DNA of 64,000 nucleotides from Nocardia puris. Lineage in GTDB: Bacteria; Actinomycetota; Actinomycetes; Mycobacteriales; Mycobacteriaceae. Below, piece by piece: positions 8,424 to 15,853 of this stretch (the first letter of the stretch is position 1; every line of letters begins with the position of its first letter). The notes under the pieces were generated by a model that worked only from the letters and a program-made list of their open reading frames with translations, was not told the DNA's origin and did not search any database. The stretch covers positions 372,001 through 436,000 of the forward strand of contig NZ_QNRE01000002.1 in NCBI RefSeq assembly GCF_003315035.1, read 5' to 3'. The position numbers and the translations under genes were made by a program.

Positions 8424-9404
8424 TCAGCCGGTGCAGCCCGCGGTGGTGTCGAGGGCCGAGACGGTGAACGGCAGCTCCGGTGTCTCGTCGCGCAGTCCGG
8501 TGTTGTACTGACTGTTCACCACCAGCAGCCGGTCCCCGGCCAAGCGGGCGGTGCTGGGGTGACGGAAACCGGGATCGGTACGGGCACACACCTGTTCGGC
8601 TGCGGCGAGATCTGGAGCGAGCCGCAGGACCGAGACCTGTGGGCGGGAATTCAGCGGTGAGAGCCCTCCCTGGACGACGTAGAGCGTGTCCGCGTCCAGG
8701 ACCAGGCCGTCGCCGCCGTACGCGCGGGTGCCACCCGTATGGAGCTCGGTGACCTCTTGCGTGTTCCGGTCGATGCGGTAGAGGCCGCCGGTCATGCTGT
8801 GCACGGTCAGCAGGGCGTCGCGGCCGGCCGCGACGATGCCGTTGAGGTTGTGACCGTCCACGCGCGGCACCGGCGTATCGGCGAGGTTCAGCCACGGCCG
8901 CATCTCCCAGCCGCCGCTGTGCTCGGTGACCCGATAGATCACGTTGGCCATCGAGTCGGTCACGTACGCGGAGCCGTCCTCGGCGAGGGCGACGTCGTTG
9001 ACGAATCCGCCCGCCACACCGGGCAATTCGGCGAGGAGCTCACCGGTGGCGATGTCGTGGATCCACAACCGCGCGGTCGGGCCGCCACCGATGAACAACC
9101 GGCCGTTCCCGTCCGCCGCCAGTCCGCTGGTCGTGGTCCGCCCGCCCGATCCGCCGGGCAACCACGGCGTGGCCTCCGGGTTGTCGAGCCGCCCGCGGAA
9201 GACCGTGCCGTCGCGGGTGCTGCCGACGAAGTACTCGGCGGTGGGCTCGTGGTAGGCGATCCCGCCCGGGAACACTCGATCCCCGGGCACGATATAGCGG
9301 TCGGGGGTCGCGGGGGCGGGTTCCGAGCCGCATGCCGCCAGCATCCCGGCCAGCAGGAGTGTGGCGCCCAGCCGTCGCGCGCCTTTCGTGTGTGGAAGTC
9401 TCAT
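8424..9404 (-). CDS. SMP-30/gluconolactonase-like beta-propeller lipoprotein
   Basis: 326 residues from ATG 9404. The lipobox signal peptide ATLLLAGMLAACG is followed by a six-bladed propeller fold. Characteristic strands are PGGIAYHEPTAEYFVGSTRDG, GLAADGNGRLFIGGG, NDVALAEDGSAYVTDSMANV, GHNLNGIVAAG and GDGLVLDADTLYVVQGG. The family includes lactonases and strictosidine-synthase-like proteins; the catalytic metal ligands cannot be assigned with certainty here. Expected location is the outer face of the membrane. Together with the proteins at 5218 and 6614 it forms a run of exported proteins of unknown purpose. Confidence 0.78.
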   Translation of the reverse strand: MRLPHTKGARRLGATLLLAGMLAACGSEPAPATPDRYIVPGDRVFPGGIAYHEPTAEYFVGSTRDGTVFRGRLDNPEATPWLPGGSGGRTTTSGLAADGNGRLFIGGGPTARLWIHDIATGELLAELPGVAGGFVNDVALAEDGSAYVTDSMANVIYRVTEHSGGWEMRPWLNLADTPVPRVDGHNLNGIVAAGRDALLTVHSMTGGLYRIDRNTQEVTELHTGGTRAYGGDGLVLDADTLYVVQGGLSPLNSRPQVSVLRLAPDLAAAEQVCARTDPGFRHPSTARLAGDRLLVVNSQYNTGLRDETPELPFTVSALDTTAGCTG

Positions 9405-9656
9405 GTCGGCGAAAGTAGGCCCGGATTTTGCGCGGTTGCAGGACGTGGCGTGCCCTGGTCGTGGGGAGGTCTTCGTGGTAGGGGTGGGCGGCTCGGAGAC
9501 GTCGGTGTTGTCCGCCTCGTCCGGCAACAGCGCGTGACACACCAGCGGCGCACTACGGCCGACCCCGCATCGCGTCCACCGCCGCCAGGGGTCGCGTGTC
9601 CGCGCCGGTTCGCGGTCGACAGTGCGCTCTCCTTCGGCGGGTAGCTGTCTAGTAGG

Positions 9657-10613
9657 CTACCGTGAAATGCCTTTGCCCACTGGCATTTTCGACCGGGATA
9701 CCTCTTCCTTCACCACGGTGGCGACAACGAGTTGCGGACGAGTGGGCGCGGGAAGCTGCCCCGCGACGATCGCGGCCAGCGACAAGGCGAACCCCACGAG
9801 CTGCACCGGCCCGAGCGACTGGCCGAGCAACACGGCTCCCAGCACCGCCGCGACCAGCGGCGAGAACAACCCGAGCACGGCCACCGAATTCACCGGCAGG
9901 GTGGTGATACCGCGGAACCACACCACGTACGCGAGCAGGCCGCCGAACAGACCGAGCCAGACATAGCCCAGCGCGGCACCGCCGTCGATCGCCGGTGGCG
10001 CACCTTCGAACAGGAACGTGACGGGCACCAGGAACAAGCCACCCGCCGTGAGCTGCCATCCGGCCAAGGCCGTGGGCCCCACGCCGTCCGGGCGTCCCCA
10101 CCGCTTGGTCAGCGTCACGCCGAGCGCCATCGACGCCGCACCGGCCAACCCCGCCGCGACGCCGACGGCATCGAGCCGGGCGGCCGGCCCGATCACGACC
10201 AACCCCACGCCCGCCACGCCGATCGCGCCCCAGAGCAACCGCCACGCCGACCACTTCTCTTGCAGCACAACCACGGCCAGCACGGCGACGATCATCGGCT
10301 GCGCCGCCGCCAATGTCGCCGCCACACCACCCGGCAGTCGCTCGGCGGCGAGGAACAAGAACGGGAAGAAACCGCCGATATTGAGCACCCCCACCACCGC
10401 CGCTTTCCACCACCAGTCGCCGCGCGGCAGCATCCGGGTGATCGCCACCGCGATCAGCCCGGCGGGCAGCGCGCGCAGCAACCCCGCAAACAAGGGGTGC
10501 CCCGGCGGGAGGAGTTCGGTGGTGACGACGTAGGTGGTGCCCCAGACGAGCGGGGCATACGCGGTGAGCGCAATGAGCGGGAAGTTCCCGGCGGAAGCAC
10601 GTGGACTGGTCAC
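9657..10613 (-). CDS. EamA family transporter (DMT superfamily exporter)
   Basis: About 318 residues with ten predicted membrane helices in two EamA repeats. The first begins FPLIALTAYAPLVWGTTYVV and the second DAVGVAAGLAGAASMALGV. Typical motifs are LRALPAGLI, ERLPGGVAATLAAAQPMIV and SVAVLGLFSPLVAAVLG. Such proteins export amino acids or other metabolites across the inner membrane. The GTG at 10613 is taken as start because it directly precedes the conserved region; an upstream GTG at 10652 in the same frame is possible but would overlap the operator region. It is divergent from a LysR gene that probably controls it. Confidence 0.85.
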   Translation of the reverse strand: MTSPRASAGNFPLIALTAYAPLVWGTTYVVTTELLPPGHPLFAGLLRALPAGLIAVAITRMLPRGDWWWKAAVVGVLNIGGFFPFLFLAAERLPGGVAATLAAAQPMIVAVLAVVVLQEKWSAWRLLWGAIGVAGVGLVVIGPAARLDAVGVAAGLAGAASMALGVTLTKRWGRPDGVGPTALAGWQLTAGGLFLVPVTFLFEGAPPAIDGGAALGYVWLGLFGGLLAYVVWFRGITTLPVNSVAVLGLFSPLVAAVLGAVLLGQSLGPVQLVGFALSLAAIVAGQLPAPTRPQLVVATVVKEEVSRSKMPVGKGISR

Positions 10614-10661
10614 CCTCGAAGTCTCGCCCGCCGGTATCAATGAGTCCAACACATGTTTGTC

Positions 10662-10693
10662 ACCGTATCAATCGTGATTCATGATTGATCGGT
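10662..10693. promoter_or_regulatory. LysR-type operator palindrome
   Basis: An imperfect palindrome with arms ATCAATC (10667-10673) and GATTGAT (10683-10689) around a 9-base centre containing the T-N11-A pattern of LysR boxes. The flanks CACCG and CGGTG extend the dyad. A second copy of the half-site (CGGTATCAATGA) lies at about 10633, nearer the transporter. It is placed exactly between the EamA and LysR starts, so it probably serves both. Confidence 0.75.
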
Positions 10694-11579
10694 GGAACTC
10701 CAGCAACTGCGCTATGTCGTCGCCGTCGCCGAGACGAACAATTTCACCCGCGCCGCCGAACGCTGCCTGGTGGTGCAGTCCGCGCTCAGTCACCAGATCG
10801 CCCGCCTGGAGCGCGAACTCGGCGCGCGGCTGTTCGAACGCACCAGCCGTCGCGTCCGGCTCACGCCGGCCGGCGAGGCGTTCCTCCCCGCCGCCCGGCA
10901 GTGCCTGGACGCTGCCGACCGCGCGGTCGCCGAGGTCGCCGCGGCCCTCGGCGAGGTGCGCGGGCGTCTGGCCGTCGGGGTGATCCCCACCGTCGCCGCC
11001 GTCGACATCCCCTCCGCGCTGCGGGATTTCCGCGCGCGGTATCCGGACGTGCGGGTGAGTCTGCGCGTCGGCGCCAGCGAAGAACTCGCCGTCCAGGTCG
11101 AGGACGGCGCCCTCGATGTCGCGTTCCTCGGCCTGCCGCCCACCGCGCGACCACGCGGCGTCGCCGTCCACGAACTCCTGCGCGATCGGCTCATCGCCAT
11201 CGTCGCCCCGGACCACCCGCTCGCCGGGGAATCCTCCGTCGACATCCGTCGCTTCGCTACCGAGGTCTTCGTGGACTTCCCGGCAGGATCGGCGGGCCGG
11301 GCCCAATCCGACCTGGCGTTCGCGGCCGCCGGCATCGACCGGGAGGTGGCGTTCGAGGTGACCAGCCCGGGTTTCATCGTCCGGCTCGTCCAGCAGAACC
11401 TGGGCGTGGCGATGCTGCCGTCGGCGTGGTCACCGCAGCCCAGCGGTGTGGTGCGGCTCGACGTCACCGACGCCCCCGCCCGCGTCGAGTACGTCGTGTG
11501 GAGCCGCTCGGGCGGCACACCGGCGGCGACCGCGTTCCTGGCGGCGCTGGGGATCGAGGCGGCGCCGGACCTGTCGTGA
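10692..11579 (+). CDS. LysR family transcriptional regulator
   Basis: 295 residues, full length for the family. The winged helix-turn-helix at residues 1-60 has MELQQLRYVVAVAETNNFTRAA, QSALSHQIARLERELG and LFERTSRRVRLTPAG. The substrate-binding domain contains GRLAVGVIPTVAAVDI and VQVEDGALDVAFLGLP. GTG at 10692 is the start. It probably binds the palindrome that ends at this start codon and regulates the divergent EamA transporter in response to its substrate. Downstream it is followed in the same direction by a coiled-coil protein gene after 37 bases. Confidence 0.93.
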   Translation: MELQQLRYVVAVAETNNFTRAAERCLVVQSALSHQIARLERELGARLFERTSRRVRLTPAGEAFLPAARQCLDAADRAVAEVAAALGEVRGRLAVGVIPTVAAVDIPSALRDFRARYPDVRVSLRVGASEELAVQVEDGALDVAFLGLPPTARPRGVAVHELLRDRLIAIVAPDHPLAGESSVDIRRFATEVFVDFPAGSAGRAQSDLAFAAAGIDREVAFEVTSPGFIVRLVQQNLGVAMLPSAWSPQPSGVVRLDVTDAPARVEYVVWSRSGGTPAATAFLAALGIEAAPDLS

Positions 11580-11616
11580 CGGTGAACGCCCCGCGCGTCC
11601 CGCTACGATTCACCGG

Positions 11617-12729
11617 GTGTCGAGCGTATGCAGCTACCCGGGATGCACCAGGCCCATCACGCGCGGGGGAGGGCCCGGTCGTCCGTCGGAGTACTGCGAC
11701 CATCCCGAGCACACGCGGTGGCGGGCGTGGCGGGAAAGGCAACGGCAGCAACAGGAGTCGCAGGCACCCGCGGGTTCCGTCACTGTGACGCCCGCGGGTC
11801 CGGTGACGGTGGCGCGGGCGCGCGCCGACGAGCTGCTGGTCCAGTTCCGCGGGCTGGCCGAACAACTCTCGGCGAATCTGAACGCCGCGGTCGCCGAACT
11901 GTCCACGCTCGCCGACCCTTCCGTCGCCGAGGCCCAGGTGCAGGCCGTGCAGGCCGACGCCGCGCGCCGCATCGCCGAAGCCGAGATGACCGCCGTCGCG
12001 GCGGAACAGGCGCGCCGCGACGCCGAAGAGTCCAGGGCGGCCGCCGAATCCGCCGCCGAGGACGCGACCCTCGCCGCAGAGCGCGCCGAAGCGCTGGTCG
12101 CCGAGGCGAATACGGCCCGCGAGGACGCGTTGCGGGAAGTGGAGCACGTCACGAAGCAGGCCGCCGACGACGTGTTCGCCGCCCGCAGCGCCGCCGAAGC
12201 CGAAGTCCGCGCGGCGCGCAAGGAGGCCGCCGACGATATCGAGCGGGCGCGGCAGCAGGCCACCGAGGACGTGGAGAAGGCGCGCCGCAAAGCCGCTGCC
12301 GAGATCGAACAGGTCCGTACCGACGCCGCCCAGCGCATCACCGCCGCGAGCGCCGAACGCGACCTGGCCGTGCAGCGCGCCGCCGACGCCGAACGCGCCA
12401 TCGAACGCGCCGAACAGGTCGCCACCGAACGCACCGAGGCGCTCGCCGAGACCCGCGCCGAACTCGCGCGCCTGCGCGCCGAACTCGACAGCACGCGAAG
12501 CGAACTCGCCGAATTGCGCCGCACCGCCGCGGCCGAGGCGGTCACCCGGCGCGCGGAGGCGGCGGCCGCGCTCGACCGGGCCCGCTCCGAAGCCGCCGAA
12601 CGCATCGCCGCGCTCGACGACGCCCGCGCCCAAGTCCTCGCGCGCGCCGAACGTGCCGAACAACAGCTCGACCGGTTGCTCGCCGAGAGCGACACGGCGC
12701 GACCGGTATTCACCGGCGAGAGCGGATAG
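11617..12729 (+). CDS. Zinc-ribbon-like N-terminus plus long alanine-rich coiled coil, unknown function
   Basis: 370 residues from GTG 11617. The first 40 residues hold a small cysteine/histidine module (CSYPGCTRPI, then SEYCDHPEHTRW) resembling the Cys-rich heads of actinobacterial proteins that end in a basic RAWRERQR patch, so nucleic-acid or protein binding is possible. From about residue 70 to the end almost every residue fits an Ala/Glu/Arg-rich heptad pattern (ARRIAEAEMTAV, AERAEALVAEANT, DIERARQQATEDVEKA). This implies a single rod of roughly 280 residues. It has no membrane segment and may be a scaffold or DNA-associated coiled coil. The next gene follows after 9 bases. Confidence 0.68.
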   Translation: MSSVCSYPGCTRPITRGGGPGRPSEYCDHPEHTRWRAWRERQRQQQESQAPAGSVTVTPAGPVTVARARADELLVQFRGLAEQLSANLNAAVAELSTLADPSVAEAQVQAVQADAARRIAEAEMTAVAAEQARRDAEESRAAAESAAEDATLAAERAEALVAEANTAREDALREVEHVTKQAADDVFAARSAAEAEVRAARKEAADDIERARQQATEDVEKARRKAAAEIEQVRTDAAQRITAASAERDLAVQRAADAERAIERAEQVATERTEALAETRAELARLRAELDSTRSELAELRRTAAAEAVTRRAEAAAALDRARSEAAERIAALDDARAQVLARAERAEQQLDRLLAESDTARPVFTGESG

Positions 12730-12738
12730 GGTGCGGAG

Positions 12739-13362
12739 ATGGCTGTCATCCATCGCACCACCATGACGCCCAGCAAACCGGAACTGCTCGCGCGCTGGCT
12801 ACCCGCGCGACCCTGGTTCCGCGGCGGCGCGACGCCGGTCCTCGCCAGGGCGGGCGGGTTCCGGTTGGACGATCCGGCGGGGGAGGTCGGCATCGAGTTC
12901 GTGTTCGTCACGGACACGTCGAGTGGCGAACCCGTCACCTACAACCTGCCCATGGCCTATCGCGGCGTACCGCGTGACGGTGGCGCGGATTCACTCATCG
13001 GCACGTCCGAGCACGGTGTGCTCGGCACACGATGGATCTACGACGGCACGCGCGACCCGGTGGTGGTCGCGGTGCTGGCCGACCTGCTCGCGGGACGCGC
13101 GGTGCCGCAGGCGCAGAACGAGAGTGACGCACCCGACCCGACGGTGACCGTCACCGATCCCTTGCCGATCCCCGCGCCGACGGAATTCACCGTCACCGAC
13201 GATGCCGACTCGACCGTGATCACCACACCGCACGCGTCGTTGACGCTGCCCCGAGTACTGCGCGCCTCCGAGCCGTCGGGAACGGTCGTGCACGCCCCTT
13301 GGCGGACAGGCGAAATGACCACTGAGCGCGGCGTCGTGCTCGTGGCACACGCTGCCGGGTAG
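12739..13362 (+). CDS. Maltokinase N-terminal cap-like domain protein
   Basis: 207 residues. The segments ELLARWLPARPWFRG, GFRLDDPAGEVGIEFVFVTD, VTYNLPMAYRG and GTSEHGVLGTRWIYDG are those of the N-terminal cap found on mycobacterial maltokinase and on stand-alone relatives. The kinase domain itself is absent, so no catalysis is expected; a binding or regulatory role in sugar or glucan metabolism is inferred. The ATG at 12739 follows a GGAG site and lies 9 bases after the coiled-coil gene, so the two are probably co-transcribed. Confidence 0.78.
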   Translation: MAVIHRTTMTPSKPELLARWLPARPWFRGGATPVLARAGGFRLDDPAGEVGIEFVFVTDTSSGEPVTYNLPMAYRGVPRDGGADSLIGTSEHGVLGTRWIYDGTRDPVVVAVLADLLAGRAVPQAQNESDAPDPTVTVTDPLPIPAPTEFTVTDDADSTVITTPHASLTLPRVLRASEPSGTVVHAPWRTGEMTTERGVVLVAHAAG

Positions 13363-13466
13363 CACGACACGCCGCCCCGCACCGCCTGACCGGCCGGATG
13401 TGACCCTCTTCGCAGAAATGTGGCTAACCAACGGTTAACTATGTGGTTCGGTCATATCATGTGCCT

Positions 13467-14060
13467 ATGCCCGGAAACGAAGGTGAGGGGCGTGTCGAAT
13501 CACGGGTCCGTGGGGGACGGGAAGTGGTTCTGGTCGCGGGTCTGTGCTCGATCGCCCTCGGCGTGCTGATGGCGGTGTGGCCGGAGAAGTCCGTGCCCAC
13601 CATGGAATTGCTGTTCGGCCTGTACCTGCTGATGAGCGGGGCCGCGCAGATGTGGCTCGCGTTCGGCGCGAAATTCGCGGTGCCGCTGCGCCTGCTGATC
13701 GCGGTGAGCGCGATGCTGTCGATCGTGATGGCCGTGCTCTGCCTGCGCGGCGGCAATTCCGTGCCGCTGCTGGCGATGTGGGTCGGACTGAGCCTGACGG
13801 TGCGCGGCGTCGTGCACGCCACCGTCGCCGCCTGGGACGACGGCCTCGCCGCGGGCGGGCGTCACGAACTGTTCGGCCTGTTCAGCATGGTGGCAGGCAT
13901 CGTGGCGATCATGGTGCCGCTGGAGCGGCTGGAGACCCTCGGTTTCGTCATCGGCGGCGGACTGGTGGTGCTGGGCGCGCTGGAGATGCTGTTCGGCCGG
14001 GTCCGCGTGCGGGCGGTGACGCTGCCGGACACGCCACGGGTGGCGGTGCCGCCCAACTGA
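13467..14060 (+). CDS. HdeD family (DUF308) membrane protein
   Basis: 197 residues with six hydrophobic helices arranged in pairs, as in HdeD/DUF308 proteins. Helices begin EVVLVAGLCSIALGVLMAVW, ELLFGLYLLMSGAAQMWLA, RLLIAVSAMLSIVMAVLCLR and GLFSMVAGIVAIMVP. Function is linked to acid or stress response in enterics but is undefined in actinobacteria. ATG 13467 is used. No convincing ribosome site is visible, so a leaderless transcript is possible. An AT-richer stretch with the imperfect dyad CTAACC/GGTTAA at about 13424 sits just upstream and may be the promoter region. Confidence 0.82.
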   Translation: MPGNEGEGRVESRVRGGREVVLVAGLCSIALGVLMAVWPEKSVPTMELLFGLYLLMSGAAQMWLAFGAKFAVPLRLLIAVSAMLSIVMAVLCLRGGNSVPLLAMWVGLSLTVRGVVHATVAAWDDGLAAGGRHELFGLFSMVAGIVAIMVPLERLETLGFVIGGGLVVLGALEMLFGRVRVRAVTLPDTPRVAVPPN

Positions 14061-14097
14061 ACTGGCGGGTCGCGCGCGCAGCGGGTTCACTGTCTCT

Positions 14098-15552
14098 ATG
14101 GCACCCACGGATCAGCGGCGCAGCACCCCACGGCCCCCGGCGGCCGGTCCGACCACGTCACCGGCCGAACTGGTGGTGGTGACGCACGGCGAGTCGCGGC
14201 CCATCGGCCCGATCGCATTGCGCGAGAACGCCGCGGGTGAATCGCATCTGGCCACGCTGCTGCCCGCCGGTGCGCGTCTCGCGCGCGTCTTCGGCCCGGC
14301 CAACCGGCTGCCCGGCCGCCTGCGCGGCACCGATCAGGAGGACGTCGGCGCCGACTACCTCAACTATTTCTGCGTGCAGGGCGTCGCCGACCACCTCGAT
14401 GCGATAGCCGACACGTTGCTCCACGACGACGCGGTCGCCGCCGCTTACGTCAAACCGCCCGCCGAACCACCCCTCGCCCCGTTGTCGGCGCCCACCCGGT
14501 CCGAGGCCGACACGCCCCCGGCCACCCCGAATTTCGAAGCCCGCCAAGGCTATCTGGACGATGCGCCCAACGGCATCGGCGCCCGCTGGGCATGGACGAA
14601 ACCCGGCGGGCGCGGCACCGGCGTGCGGGTGATCGATATCGAGGGGGCGTGGCGGTTCACCCACGAAGATCTCACCCAGAACCAGGGCGGCGTGATCGGC
14701 GGGCAGACCGACGATCCGGGCTGGCGCGACCACGGCACCGCGGTGGCCGGTGAGATCAGCGGCGACGTGAACGCTTACGGCATCACCGGGATCGCGCCCG
14801 AGGCCAATATCCGCGCGGTGTCGGTGTTCGACAACGGATCGGCCGCCGCCATCCGCACCGCCGCCGACGCGCTGTCGGCGGGCGACATCATCCTGCTCGA
14901 ACTGCACCGTCCCGGCCCGCGCCGCAACTACCGCGCCCGGCCCGACCAACTCGGCTACATCGCGATCGAGTGGTGGCCCGACGATTTCGCCGCCATCCGC
15001 TACGCCGTCGCGCGCGGCGTGATCGTCGTGGAGGCGGCGGGCAACGGCGCCGAGGACCTCGATGCCGCCCTCTACGACCTGCGGCCCACCGGTTTTCCCG
15101 AGAGCTGGCGCAACCCGTTCCGCGGCGGCGCCGACGATTCCGGCGCCATCCTCGTCGGCGCGGGCGCGCCACCGCCGGGCACGCACGGCCGCGATCACGG
15201 ACCGGCCCGATCGCGTCTGGACTTCTCCAACTACGGATCCCGCGTCGACGCGCAGGGCTGGGGCCGGGAGGTCACCACCACCGGCTACGGCGACCTCCAG
15301 GGCGGCAGCGACGAGGACTACTGGTACACCGACGAATTCAGCGGCACCTCCAGCGCGTCCCCGATCGTCGTCGGCGCGATCGCCGCCTACCAAGGCATCA
15401 CCGGCACCCGGCAGACGCCGTCGGTGATCCGCGATCGGCTGCGTGCCACCGGTTCCCCGCAGACCGCCGCGCCGGGACGTCCGGCCACACAGCGGATCGG
15501 GGCGCTGCCCGATATCGCCGCGCTGGTGGGTGAACACGAAGGTACTGGGTGA
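14098..15552 (+). CDS. S8 family serine peptidase (subtilase), apparently without signal peptide
   Basis: 484 residues. The catalytic triad is visible: Asp in GVRVIDIEGAW (near residue 180), His in RDHGTAVAGE (near 212) and Ser in SGTSSASP (near 418). The oxyanion Asn is in EAAGNG. About 150 residues precede the catalytic domain and contain no hydrophobic signal sequence, unlike classic secreted subtilisins. The enzyme may therefore be cytoplasmic or use another route, and the leader region may be a regulatory or pro-domain. It stands alone between HdeD and a membrane-anchored protein, so its substrate is unknown. Confidence 0.88.
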   Translation: MAPTDQRRSTPRPPAAGPTTSPAELVVVTHGESRPIGPIALRENAAGESHLATLLPAGARLARVFGPANRLPGRLRGTDQEDVGADYLNYFCVQGVADHLDAIADTLLHDDAVAAAYVKPPAEPPLAPLSAPTRSEADTPPATPNFEARQGYLDDAPNGIGARWAWTKPGGRGTGVRVIDIEGAWRFTHEDLTQNQGGVIGGQTDDPGWRDHGTAVAGEISGDVNAYGITGIAPEANIRAVSVFDNGSAAAIRTAADALSAGDIILLELHRPGPRRNYRARPDQLGYIAIEWWPDDFAAIRYAVARGVIVVEAAGNGAEDLDAALYDLRPTGFPESWRNPFRGGADDSGAILVGAGAPPPGTHGRDHGPARSRLDFSNYGSRVDAQGWGREVTTTGYGDLQGGSDEDYWYTDEFSGTSSASPIVVGAIAAYQGITGTRQTPSVIRDRLRATGSPQTAAPGRPATQRIGALPDIAALVGEHEGTG

Positions 15553-15853
15553 TGTCTCGCGGTGGAGGCGGGATTGAACTCTGGGCGTTGCCGAGTGGGG
15601 AGGGGTTCGCGTCGCGATGGATCGTTCCTAGGCGGGATGTCGGGCTGCGGCAGGGCTTTGAGCAGGGGCGATAGGGGAGTGCGCGGTCCGTCGGGGTGAC
15701 GGCCGGAAGGGGTTCGCGCGCACCCGAATCGGCAGGTGATGCGGGTTCGCGCCGAGTGTCGGCATGCCCGGAATGCCGGTATGGTTTCGGCGCGCGCGGC
15801 CCGGGTGTGGGTGGCGCGCGAGCCCGATCGAGCCGTGACACCGAGGAGATTTG
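15553..15853. other. Intergenic stretch of about 300 bases
   Basis: No convincing gene on either strand. The last part holds the likely promoter of the next gene and its ribosome site GAGGAG at about 15843. Nothing resembling a terminator hairpin with clear long arms or a repeat was seen. Confidence 0.5.
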
